From the NCBI RefSeq assembly GCF_022810445.1, contig NZ_JAACGD010000023.1, positions 1-17,905 of the forward strand: a DNA stretch of 17,905 bases, given 5' to 3'. The position numbers and the translations under genes were made by a program. The stretch's first letter is position 1. Every line of letters starts with the position of its first letter. Below the pieces are notes generated by a model. That model was given only the letters and a program-made list of their open reading frames with translations. It did not search any database and was not told the DNA's origin. This document shows positions 1 to 6,740 of the stretch, in pieces. Source of the stretch: Candidatus Cardinium sp. cBcalN2 (lineage in GTDB: Bacteria; Bacteroidota; Bacteroidia; Cytophagales; Amoebophilaceae).

Positions 1-16
1 AAATATCAACTACTAC

Positions 17-132
17 ACCTTACACCTGGAAAAACAGAACTTGCCCGCTTCGCGGGCTTCAAACAGGCTGTTTTTCTATTTCAGCTGTAAGGGCTGCTTT
101 CTGATCGCAACTATTTTACAAGGGGTGTTTTT
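17..132 (-). repeat. Palindromic repeat family, copy R1 (minus orientation, outer arm cut by window start)
   Basis: Reading on the minus strand, this matches the copies at 3994-4149 and 11628-11782. It starts with an arm containing TTGTAAAATAGTTGC at about 108-122. A CTTACAGCTG block follows, then a central hairpin GCCCGC-GAA-GCGGGC (positions 43-57, six perfect pairs around a 3-nt loop). It ends with a CTGTTTTTCCAGG arm. The two arms are inverted copies of each other, so the unit is one long imperfect palindrome. It has no coding capacity. The far arm is incomplete because the window begins here. Confidence 0.8.
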
Positions 133-495
133 GCTTTTTCTACGTAGCTTTGTCACTGCGCTGAATGGCTACTGATTTTGTGACAGTTTTTTAGCTTAAG
201 TGCCTAAGTTTTTTTCCAAACTGTAGCTTAACACACGCTGCATTTCAAATCCAAGTCTTAAGGTATCTGTTCATGACACTAGTAAAAAATGAATTTTTTA
301 AAACTACTTAAAAAAGTAAGATAAAAAAACTTATAATCAAATAAAAATAATTAAAAATTCCTTAAGTTGACGCCATTAGGCGAACGGAAACTGCTTAAGA
401 TTTAAAATATGGTTGGTGATTTTTCTACTGCAACTGCTTCATTTTGTAGATTACTAATGTTTTTAGCTTATACAAAGTTTCTAATTCACTTAGAC
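133..495. other. Gene-free intergenic stretch with mobile-element-end-like remnants
   Basis: I find no convincing gene here. Right after repeat R1 is a weak stem, TGTCAC (151-156) with GTGACA (180-185), followed by a T-rich run. Positions 262-296 and 361-392 carry two short motifs that recur at 11559-11590 and 17872-17905; they are listed separately. The rest is AT-rich, with long A and T runs around 295-360, and lies downstream of era, whose stop codon is at 496-498. Confidence 0.6.
262..392. mobile_element. Possible 131-bp MITE-like or IS remnant bounded by inward-facing end motifs
   Basis: The left edge reads GGTATCTGTTCATGAC on the plus strand. The right edge, read on the minus strand, begins GTTTCCGTTCGCC and ends AATGGCGTCAACTTAAG. 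Both resemble the single motif at 11559-11590 (GGTATCTGTTCACGC then AATGGCGTCAACTTAAG), so the two edges look like diverged inverted ends of one element. The interior is AT-rich and non-coding. No transposase and no clear target-site duplication are visible, so this is an inference from end similarity. Confidence 0.35.
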
Positions 496-1407
496 TTAAT
501 TCCTCTTTTTATTTTGGGGGATATTTGGATAACCAAATCTGGCCAATAGTAATCCATTTTTACGCCAGTTTGGGGTAACTTTTACACGTTGTTCTAGAAA
601 TATTTTCTTCTGGAAAAACTTTTCCAATGCTTCCCTAGCAGCTATACCTAATTTTTTTAGCGCATCTCCTCTTTGACCAATCAAAATCCCTTTTTGGGTT
701 TGCCGTTCTACATGTATAATCGATCGAATTGTAATCAGGGTTTCTCTTTCCTTAAAATCATCGACCACTATTTCTACACTGTAAGGTATTTCTTGGCGGT
801 ATTGGTCTAGTATTTTTTTACGTATGATTTCTTGTACAAAAAAACGCTCGGACTTGTCTGTTAAGGTTGCTTCTGGATAATAAGGAGGGTGATTGGGTAA
901 CGATTTAACAATATGTTGAATGAGTTGATCGATGTTTTCATTTTTTATAGCTGATATAGGTACAATTGTTATTCCTGGCTTATAGTGCTGCCAGTAAGCT
1001 ATTGCTTGATTAAGTTGATTAGCTTTGATTAAATCAACTTTATTCAATACCAATATAATTGGTTTTTCAGTACCGTTTTCATCAAGCCACGGAATCACTT
1101 CCAGGTCTTGTACATCTACTAACCAGATAAAGATATCAGCATCTGCACAAACCACTTTTACACCTTCCATCATAGCCGCTTGTAGCGGATAAGCAGGGGT
1201 AATCAAACCCGGTGTATCTATATAAATAATTTGAAAGTTCTTTTCAGAAACGATTCCATAGAGCTTGTGGCGTGTCGTTTGTGCTTTTGAATGGGTAATG
1301 GCTAGTTGTTCACCTACTAATAGGTTCATTAAGGTAGATTTGCCAGCATTTGGTTTGCCAAAAATCGCTACAAAACCAGCTTGATAATTGCTTGTATGTT
1401 TGTGCAT
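496..1407 (-). CDS. era: GTPase Era (30S subunit maturation)
   Basis: Era is an essential GTPase that binds the 3' end of 16S rRNA and helps mature the 30S subunit at the membrane. The 303-aa length is normal for the family. The G domain shows the P-loop GKPNAGKS (17-24), switch-I TT (44-45), DTPG (64-67), NKVD (122-125) and the SA of G5 (152-153). The C-terminal KH domain has the GILIGQRG loop (240-247) and the family ending near VKVTPNWRKN. The ATG at 1405-1407 sits about 12 residues before the P-loop region, as usual. It is transcribed away from the tRNA-fMet gene, and I find no clear -7 box for it in the short upstream gap. Downstream there is only repeat-rich DNA. Nothing looks degraded. 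Confidence 0.97.
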   Translation of the reverse strand: MHKHTSNYQAGFVAIFGKPNAGKSTLMNLLVGEQLAITHSKAQTTRHKLYGIVSEKNFQIIYIDTPGLITPAYPLQAAMMEGVKVVCADADIFIWLVDVQDLEVIPWLDENGTEKPIILVLNKVDLIKANQLNQAIAYWQHYKPGITIVPISAIKNENIDQLIQHIVKSLPNHPPYYPEATLTDKSERFFVQEIIRKKILDQYRQEIPYSVEIVVDDFKERETLITIRSIIHVERQTQKGILIGQRGDALKKLGIAAREALEKFFQKKIFLEQRVKVTPNWRKNGLLLARFGYPNIPQNKKRN

Positions 1408-1419
1408 AAGAATAATATA

Positions 1420-1451
1420 TTTGCAATGTTACAAAAAAACATATAAATTTG
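1420..1451 (+). promoter_or_regulatory. Candidate Bacteroidota-type promoter for tRNA-fMet (and possibly rlmB)
   Basis: TTTG (1420-1423), a 20-bp spacer, then TAAATTTG (1444-1451) fits the Bacteroidota sigma factor consensus TTTG-N17-23-TAnnTTTG. Transcription would begin near 1458, about 50 nt before the tRNA. The same spacing is seen at 2636-2667. This is a consensus match only. Confidence 0.45.
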
Positions 1452-1509
1452 TAATAATTCAAGTCGTTATACAGACAATCTTTTACGCTTGATTCTTTGA
1501 AAGATTTAC

Positions 1510-1582
<73 letters not shown>

Positions 1583-1670
1583 CTTGCTCTCCTTTCTTAA
1601 CTATCTCCTTGGTTTTTTAGCTATATTTTTTGTCAAGCAAAAATGTAACATGCCAATTTCTCTATGTATT

Positions 1671-2435
1671 ATGTCTTCATTTAGTGAAAAAGCAACATAT
1701 ACCCCCTCAAGCTTAATTTTTGGTTGCAGGGCAGTTATAGAAACCATATTAGCTGGCCGAACGATTGAAAAAGTTTTTTTTGAAAAAAAAAATAAAACAG
1801 TCTTAACCAAATCGTTATACAACCTGGTTCGCAAACATGAAATTCCTTTTAGCTATGTGCCCATTGAGAAATTGAATCGCATGGCTCGTGGAAATCATCA
1901 AGGTATTGTAGCAGTTCTATCACCTATTTTTTTTGCTCCTTTAGACTGGGTGGTGCAGACTACCTTTGAGCAGGCTAAAGCTCCTTTAATAGTCGTATTA
2001 GACGGCCTAACAGATGTACACAATATAGGAGCCATTGCTCGTACTGCACTTTGTATGGGTGTTGATGCATTGGTATTGCCTACACAAGGTAGTGCTGGCT
2101 TAGCTGGCGCAGCCATGAAAACGTCAGCCGGTGCATTAGCCACGTTACCGATTTGTCGAGTAGCTGACTTGAGTAAAGCCTTGCGTTTTTTACAAGAAAG
2201 TGGATTAATCCTATTGGCTTGCCATGCAGAAGCTGCGCAATCGATATATAAAGTAGACCTAAAACTGCCTATTGCCATTATCTTAGGAGGTGAAGAGCAT
2301 GGCATAGCACACAAACATTTAAGATTGGTTAGCGATCATATTTGCATTCCTATGCAAGGCCCTATTGCTTCTTTTAATGTTTCTGTGGCAGCTGGTATCA
2401 TACTATACGAAGTATTCCGGCAACGTTTTGTATAG
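1671..2435 (+). CDS. rlmB: SpoU-family 23S rRNA 2'-O-ribose methyltransferase, RlmB-like
   Basis: RlmB-type enzymes methylate a ribose 2'-OH in 23S rRNA (G2251 in E. coli) using SAM bound in a trefoil knot. From the chosen start the protein is 254 aa, close to the 243 aa of E. coli RlmB. It begins with a small substrate-binding domain (LIFGCRAVIETI, 15-26). The SPOUT domain has motif 1 NIGAIAR (118-124, with N118 and R124), motif 2 GGEEHG (206-211) and motif 3 IPMQGPIASFNVSVAAG (226-242). The frame stays open back to 1584, next to the tRNA end, and ATGs also occur at 1584 and 1650. Those would add a hydrophobic leader foreign to the family, so I prefer the ATG at 1671. The gene lies 88 bp after tRNA-fMet and is probably cotranscribed. 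The exact nucleotide target, and RlmB rather than a TrmH paralogue, are family inference. Confidence 0.85.
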   Translation: MSSFSEKATYTPSSLIFGCRAVIETILAGRTIEKVFFEKKNKTVLTKSLYNLVRKHEIPFSYVPIEKLNRMARGNHQGIVAVLSPIFFAPLDWVVQTTFEQAKAPLIVVLDGLTDVHNIGAIARTALCMGVDALVLPTQGSAGLAGAAMKTSAGALATLPICRVADLSKALRFLQESGLILLACHAEAAQSIYKVDLKLPIAIILGGEEHGIAHKHLRLVSDHICIPMQGPIASFNVSVAAGIILYEVFRQRFV

Positions 2436-2519
2436 TAGACTTATTGCCAATCACGTAACTATATAATCAGCTATGGTAACGTATCTATGCACTATTTTGA
2501 CAAGGCCACGCACAAAAAG

Positions 2520-2620
2520 AAAAAGCACCTCTTGTAAAATAGTTGCAATCAGTAAGTGATCTCTTTTTTGATCAAGCAAAAAGGGGGATAAAAATTGCTT
2601 CGTACTTAGTGGACTGAATG
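2520..2620 (+). repeat. Palindromic repeat family, core-deleted copy R2
   Basis: The left arm (AAAAAGCACC, then TTGTAAAATAGTTGCAATCA at about 2532-2551) is nearly identical to the left arm of the copy at 3994. The entire central palindrome (the CTTACAGCTG arms and the GC-rich hairpin) is missing. The sequence jumps to the family tail, with a TGATCAAG-containing stem loop (about 2562-2585) followed by GATAAAAATTGCTTCG, which matches the tail after the copy at 11628. The structure is consistent with precise loss of the hairpin. Confidence 0.7.
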
Positions 2621-2635
2621 AAGACCTCTATATAA

Positions 2636-2667
2636 TTTGCAATTCTTGTTTAGAATAAATAAATTTG
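2636..2667 (+). promoter_or_regulatory. Candidate Bacteroidota-type promoter upstream of the lipoprotein gene
   Basis: TTTG (2636-2639), a 20-bp spacer and TAAATTTG (2660-2667) match the Bacteroidota consensus, with the same spacer length as the element before tRNA-fMet. It lies about 225 bp before the ATG at 2892, so any transcript would have a long leader that includes the inverted repeat at 2842-2860. Consensus match only. Confidence 0.35.
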
Positions 2668-2841
2668 CAAAGTCTTTTAGGTTACCGATAACTGGTTGAT
2701 CTATTGGCCTACTTTTAAGATTTAAGCATATTTTAACTTGCTTTTTTATTGATAAAGAAGTAAAATATGAATGGCAAGTTCAGAAGAAACGATTTTAAGA
2801 CTGCAGCTATATGCTTATAATAAAAGCTATAGATTAGGAGA

Positions 2842-2860
2842 TAATCCATAACATGGATTA
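2842..2860. promoter_or_regulatory. Perfect 8-bp inverted repeat with 3-nt spacer
   Basis: TAATCCAT (2842-2849), AAC, ATGGATTA (2853-2860). It ends 31 bp before the ATG of the lipoprotein gene. It could form a small hairpin in the 5' leader or act as a protein-binding dyad. No function can be assigned from sequence alone. Confidence 0.35.
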
Positions 2861-2891
2861 AAGTAAACTATAATTGAAACCAATTACATTT

Positions 2892-3743
2892 ATGACAGTT
2901 AACAAAAATAAATCAATAAGCAAGGGTTTTTTCTCAAAAAACAAATTTCCGGTAGCAATCACGTTATCTAGTAGTTTATTCGTTCATTTACTTGGGTGTA
3001 ATGCAATACAAAGTAAGAGTGAGTTTATTAGAACATTATCTAATAATAAGTCTTGTAAAGGATCATCTATATCTCTTAATTCTTACATAAGAAATGAAGA
3101 AATAAAATCCGATCCAGCACTATCATTAAATGTCAAATCAAAGGAGTTCACATTTAAGCCGCTATGTGATCTTCTAAGACAGATGTGTCAAACGCTTGAT
3201 GCTAGGCAAAAGAAAATGGTTGCAATCGAAAAAAATAATATATTATATAGTGCATATAAGTCTTTTTATAAAGAAGTGTACGTACTAACAGAACGAAATA
3301 TTAAGGCTCTATACAAAATACTTAAAAAAGCAAGCAAAGACTATCAAAATCAAAATATTGATAATCTATATGAGGTTCTTAATAAAGCAACTCAAAATTG
3401 CAAAAATAAAAAATTGTTAGAACGTACCGACAATTTCGCTAGTATTACTTCCAAAGTACAAATACTAGCTTTATCAGCGCCTGAAGAAGACAACACACCA
3501 AGGTGCACAATCTTTAAGAGATTGATTCATGACATTGAAACCAACATTAATGTGTTTCGTTTATGTCCAAACAATCAAGATCTAAAGCAAAAAATTCACA
3601 TGTATATTTCTCTAATAGACACGCTATACAAGCATGAAAATACACTTTATAAAGAAATCTATGGATATACTGAAAGTTCAAAATACAAATCGTTACGATT
3701 CGTTCTAGATGATCTAGAAACAGAATGGAATGATATGTTGTAA
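2892..3743 (+). CDS. Putative lipoprotein with internal helical repeats, unknown function
   Basis: I do not recognise this family. The frame opens at a TTG (2874), but the first ATG (2892) gives a 283-aa protein with a Lys-rich N-terminus and a hydrophobic stretch ending in the lipobox LLGC (Cys36), so it is probably a lipid-anchored secreted protein. The rest is Lys/Asn/Tyr-rich and probably helical. Two adjacent 19-residue units repeat: NIKALYKILKKASKDYQNQ (136-154) and NIDNLYEVLNKATQNCKNK (155-173). A second pair, FYKEVYVLTE (125-134) and LYKEIYGYTE (252-261), repeats at longer range. It ends at a TAA (3741-3743), but the same frame stays open for 64 more codons, so this may be a truncated form. 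It sits alone between repeat copies R2 and R3. The composition differs from the housekeeping neighbours and suggests a lineage-specific protein; a host-interaction role is only a guess. Confidence 0.65.
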   Translation: MTVNKNKSISKGFFSKNKFPVAITLSSSLFVHLLGCNAIQSKSEFIRTLSNNKSCKGSSISLNSYIRNEEIKSDPALSLNVKSKEFTFKPLCDLLRQMCQTLDARQKKMVAIEKNNILYSAYKSFYKEVYVLTERNIKALYKILKKASKDYQNQNIDNLYEVLNKATQNCKNKKLLERTDNFASITSKVQILALSAPEEDNTPRCTIFKRLIHDIETNINVFRLCPNNQDLKQKIHMYISLIDTLYKHENTLYKEIYGYTESSKYKSLRFVLDDLETEWNDML

Positions 3744-3938
3744 GAACAAAATTATGATGCTTCTAATAAACCAAAACCTAATGCAACAAACAAAAAAGAA
3801 TTTAATATTTTTAAGTCAAAAAAACGAAAATATGATCTAGAAAAATCACTCTCTAGTATAGATTTAAGACCCAGTAAATTGAAATTTACTTGTTCAGAAT
3901 ACTCAGAAGACGAGGAATATCAGGAATCTTCTTGCTAA
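3744..3938 (+). pseudogene. In-frame C-terminal extension of the lipoprotein after a TAA
   Basis: Reading past the TAA at 3741-3743 in the same frame gives 64 sense codons before a TAA at 3936-3938. The translation is hydrophilic, contains the basic run KSKKRKYD and ends in an acidic tail (YSEDEEYQESSC). Its Lys/Asn/Ser-rich composition matches the upstream protein. An open run this long in AT-rich DNA suggests that the original gene was about 347 codons and acquired a premature stop. Readthrough, a sequencing error, or an intact longer allele in relatives are alternatives. There is no good ATG start within it. Confidence 0.5.
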
Positions 3939-3993
3939 CCTATTTTTTATATTGGTGTAGAGGTTGATTTAGTATCATTACATCAAAAAAAAT

Positions 3994-4149
3994 AAAAACG
4001 CACCTTGTAAAATAGTTGCAATCAGAAAGTATCTCTTACAGCTGAAATAGAAAAAACAGTTTTGTTTAAAGCCGGCGAAGCGGCCCAGTTATGTTTTTCC
4101 AGCTGTAAGGGGCACTTTTAACAACTTTTTACTCAGGTCTTGCTTTTTA
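3994..4149 (+). repeat. Palindromic repeat family, copy R3
   Basis: It begins AAAAACGCACC, then TTGTAAAATAGTTGCAATCA. CTTACAGCTG (4035-4044) is mirrored by CAGCTGTAAG (4100-4109), with AAAAAACAG and GTTTTTCC inner arms and a GC-rich centre (4071-4084). The outer right arm (CAACTTTTTACTCAGGTCTTGCTTTTT) is an inverted, diverged version of the left arm. The copy lies between the lipoprotein remnant and the 3' end of valS. Confidence 0.8.
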
Positions 4150-4180
4150 GGTTACTTTTTACTTGATCAAAAAGTAACTT
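4149..4180. terminator. Perfect stem-loop in the tail of repeat R3, just past the valS stop
   Basis: GTTACTTTTT (4151-4160), an 8-nt loop, AAAAAGTAAC (4169-4178): ten perfect pairs, extendable by an A-T and a G-T pair. It begins 11 bp beyond the valS stop codon (4191-4193) on the minus strand, so it probably marks the 3' end of the minus-strand transcript. It lacks a GC-rich stem and a long T tract, so it is not a classical intrinsic terminator. The loop TGATCAA is shared with the tail of R2. Confidence 0.4.
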
Positions 4181-4190
4181 TAACAATGCC

Positions 4191-6668
4191 TCACCCCCAC
4201 ACAATCCCTATAGCACACCCCTTCCCTACTACCTCCATATCCATATCATCGAAAGATCCATCCCTAAATACTAACTTGGCAGCAGCTGTAACCGCTTGCA
4301 GGTCTTGAGTTAAATCTCTATTAAACATGCTACCCCTAATCGCAAGTAACTGAATCGGTGCTTTAATCGAAAGCTTACCATCTGCTTTAGCTTTACGTAC
4401 CAGTCCAATGATGGTTCTAAGGTCCTCTACTTCTTCCATTTGCGCTTGACTCAAGGTAGTGTTTAATGCCCATTTAGGCCAACTGCCTCTTTGATGAATA
4501 GAACCTTTATGGGGATAAAGCCCCTGGGCTAGTTCTTCTGTAATATGAGGTAAAATAGGTGCAAAAAGTTGTAATACACCATAAAAAGTATGATAAAGCG
4601 TGATAATAGCACTACGTTGACCTTGGTCATCCTGCCCCATTTGATTGTAGACCCTGGTTTTACTAATCTCAAGATAATCATCACAAAAAACAGACCAAAA
4701 GAATCTTTCTACCAACTCCAACGCCTCTGCATACCCATAGGATCGTAAATGTAGTTCGACTTTTTCAGTCAGCTCTGCCAAAGATTGCAAGAGCCATCTA
4801 TCCAGGGTATGGGTAAGTTTTAATGCATGCAAGGAAAACAGCTGGTTGATGTCTGCTATTTTATCAAAATGGCTCAAAATAAACTTACCCGCATTCCATA
4901 ATTTGGTAACCAGTCGTTTCCCATTTTTCATCACATTATCACAATAGCAAGTATCTGCACCCAAACGGGCATTAGCAGCCCAATAGCGGATTACATCCGC
5001 TCCATATGCTTGTAAAAGCTTTTCAGGAACCAATACATTGCCTTTAGATTTAGACATTTTCTGTTTATCTGGTGCCAGACACCATCCATGGATCATTATA
5101 TTTTTCCAGGGAAGAGTATCTTCATGCAAATGGGCTTTAAGTAAAGTATAAAAGGCCCAAGTCCGTATAATTTCATGGGCTTGTGGGCGTAAATCCATTG
5201 GAAACAACTGTAAGTGCCTATTATAGTCCACACTAAAATTTTTATCAATAGCATGTGAAGCAAGCTGTGGAGAAATACTACTAGTGGCCCAAGTATCCAT
5301 GACATCATAGTCTGGTTCTACCTCTGCCCTTGTATAGCCTATGGGTAGATCTTCCAATGGGTTTATGGGTAATTGATCTATAGTAGGAAGCAAAATTTTA
5401 CCTTCTTCCCCAGATCGTTTAGAATACCAAACTGGAAAAGGTACACCAAAATACCGCTGACGGCTAATACACCAATCCCAAGCTAGGCTATTAATCCATT
5501 CTTCGAGTCTATGTTGCATCGAAGCAGGATGCCATTTTACTTGTTTAACCTTATTTAATAACGCTGATTTATGCGCTATTGTTCGTACAAACCACTGGGG
5601 CGTAGTGAGCATTTCTAAAGGTGCTCCAGAGCGTTCGGCACATTTTACCGATTGATGTATGGTGGTTTGCTTGACCAAAAGGGATTGATCTTTTAAGATT
5701 TGAGTCATTGTTTCCCGTGCCTCTGTTACCTTGAGCCCTTCCAATGGACCAGGATAGGTAATACGTCCTTGTTTATTTAGGATGACACAAATAGGGAGTT
5801 GGTGCTTTTTCCACCATAAAATATCTGTTTGGTCACCAAAGGTAGCACACATCACCAAACCCGTTCCCTTATTAGGTTGTACAAGTGCATCGGATAAAAT
5901 AGGTATCCGCTTGTTAAATATAGGAGTAATTGCGTAGGTACCGGCCAAATATTGGTAGCGCAAGTCATCGGGATGATAGAACAAGGCTACACAAGCGGGT
6001 AACAATTCGGGGCGAGTGGTAGCAATGGGTAGGGGGCTTTGCGTCGCTTCGTGAACAAATAGGATTTCATTCATATAAGCCATTCGCTCTTTATCCTCAA
6101 TATCAGCTTGTGCTAAGGCAGTTCCATCTACTGGATCCCAGAGCATAGGTTGCGCACTACGATATACCTCCCCTTTTTCTAAAAGGGCTAAAAAAGACAG
6201 CTGGGACAGCTTACGAGATAGTGGGCTAATCGTTTGATATTCCAAGCTCCAGTCAACCGAAAGGGCCATCGCTTTAAAGAGATGCCTAAATTTTTCCTCT
6301 TCATCTGCCACTACTTCCTTACATAATGCTATAAAAGTCGACCGATCCATATGAGCGGCACGAACTCCTTTTTGTTTTTCTACCAATCGTTCTGTAGGCA
6401 AACCATTGTCATCAAAGCCCATCGGGTAAAAAATATTTTTACCCAACATTCGTTGAAATCGGACAATAAAATCAGCCTGTGTATAACTACAAGCATGGCC
6501 TATATGCAACTGTCCAGAAACCGTAGGTGGGGGTGTATCTACTACAAAAGTATGGGCACGAGGAACCGTAGGATCCCAGCTATAGAGTGCTTCTGTTTGC
6601 CAAAATTGCTGCCAATATTTTTCTCTTTCTAAAAAGTTATAAGATAGAGGTAAAGAAGGTACAGTCAT
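4191..6668 (-). CDS. valS: Valyl-tRNA synthetase of the archaeal/rickettsial type
   Basis: It charges tRNA-Val with valine and edits threonine. Class I signatures are HIGH (55-58) and KMSKS (537-541). The CP1 editing domain lies at about 195-345 ([28 protein letters not shown]), followed by [12 protein letters not shown] (397-408) and a C-terminal anticodon-binding helical domain. The type is unusual. Around the active site it has [17 protein letters not shown] and [15 protein letters not shown], as in archaeal and Rickettsia enzymes, instead of the usual bacterial PPPNVTGxLHxGHA and DHAGIATQ. It also has [18 protein letters not shown]. The 825-aa length and the absence of a C-terminal coiled-coil tRNA-binding extension fit that clade. 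It is last in the minus-strand cluster, 68 bp after mltG, with its own promoter-like pair. All catalytic motifs are intact, so it is presumably the functional ValRS. Confidence 0.96.
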   Translation of the reverse strand: MTVPSLPLSYNFLEREKYWQQFWQTEALYSWDPTVPRAHTFVVDTPPPTVSGQLHIGHACSYTQADFIVRFQRMLGKNIFYPMGFDDNGLPTERLVEKQKGVRAAHMDRSTFIALCKEVVADEEEKFRHLFKAMALSVDWSLEYQTISPLSRKLSQLSFLALLEKGEVYRSAQPMLWDPVDGTALAQADIEDKERMAYMNEILFVHEATQSPLPIATTRPELLPACVALFYHPDDLRYQYLAGTYAITPIFNKRIPILSDALVQPNKGTGLVMCATFGDQTDILWWKKHQLPICVILNKQGRITYPGPLEGLKVTEARETMTQILKDQSLLVKQTTIHQSVKCAERSGAPLEMLTTPQWFVRTIAHKSALLNKVKQVKWHPASMQHRLEEWINSLAWDWCISRQRYFGVPFPVWYSKRSGEEGKILLPTIDQLPINPLEDLPIGYTRAEVEPDYDVMDTWATSSISPQLASHAIDKNFSVDYNRHLQLFPMDLRPQAHEIIRTWAFYTLLKAHLHEDTLPWKNIMIHGWCLAPDKQKMSKSKGNVLVPEKLLQAYGADVIRYWAANARLGADTCYCDNVMKNGKRLVTKLWNAGKFILSHFDKIADINQLFSLHALKLTHTLDRWLLQSLAELTEKVELHLRSYGYAEALELVERFFWSVFCDDYLEISKTRVYNQMGQDDQGQRSAIITLYHTFYGVLQLFAPILPHITEELAQGLYPHKGSIHQRGSWPKWALNTTLSQAQMEEVEDLRTIIGLVRKAKADGKLSIKAPIQLLAIRGSMFNRDLTQDLQAVTAAAKLVFRDGSFDDMDMEVVGKGCAIGIVWG

Positions 6669-6712
6669 AAGTGGCTATTTGAAAAAATGGTTTAGGGTAT
6701 TACAAAATATTA

Positions 6713-6740
6713 CAAATATAACTAGATTGCTTTGCTTCAA
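6713..6740 (-). promoter_or_regulatory. Candidate internal promoter for valS
   Basis: On the minus strand TTG (6740-6738), a 17-bp spacer and TATATTTG (6720-6713) match the Bacteroidota consensus. The start would be near 6706, about 38 nt before the valS ATG. It overlaps the last codons of mltG and would allow valS to be expressed apart from the envelope genes. Consensus match only. Confidence 0.35.

Larger units (their letters stand above)
2436..2873. other. Intergenic stretch with a core-deleted repeat and a candidate promoter
   Basis: There is no gene in this 438-bp stretch. It contains the core-deleted repeat copy (2520-2620), a promoter-like pair (2636-2667) and a short perfect inverted repeat (2842-2860) just before the lipoprotein gene. 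The rest is plain AT-rich sequence. Confidence 0.6.

Noticed and set aside
17..132. A CRISPR-like reading of the repeated sequences
   Set aside because: The copies are dispersed kilobases apart, differ in orientation and are internally palindromic; there are no regularly spaced repeats or cas genes.
151..190. Possible terminator TGTCAC...GTGACA followed by T residues
   Set aside because: Only six pairs with a 23-nt loop, and no gene end is visible directly upstream in the window.
1584..1670. An N-terminal extension of the RlmB-like protein beginning next to the tRNA
   Set aside because: It would add 29 mostly hydrophobic residues not found in the family, and the frame is open only by chance after the tRNA; the ATG at 1671 fits the family length.
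1898..2314. A 138-codon minus-strand open frame inside the methyltransferase gene
   Set aside because: It is antisense to a clear SpoU methyltransferase and shows no protein-like features of its own.
2874..2891. A TTG start for the lipoprotein, six codons upstream
   Set aside because: The ATG at 2892 gives a normal lipoprotein signal; there is no evidence for the rare start.
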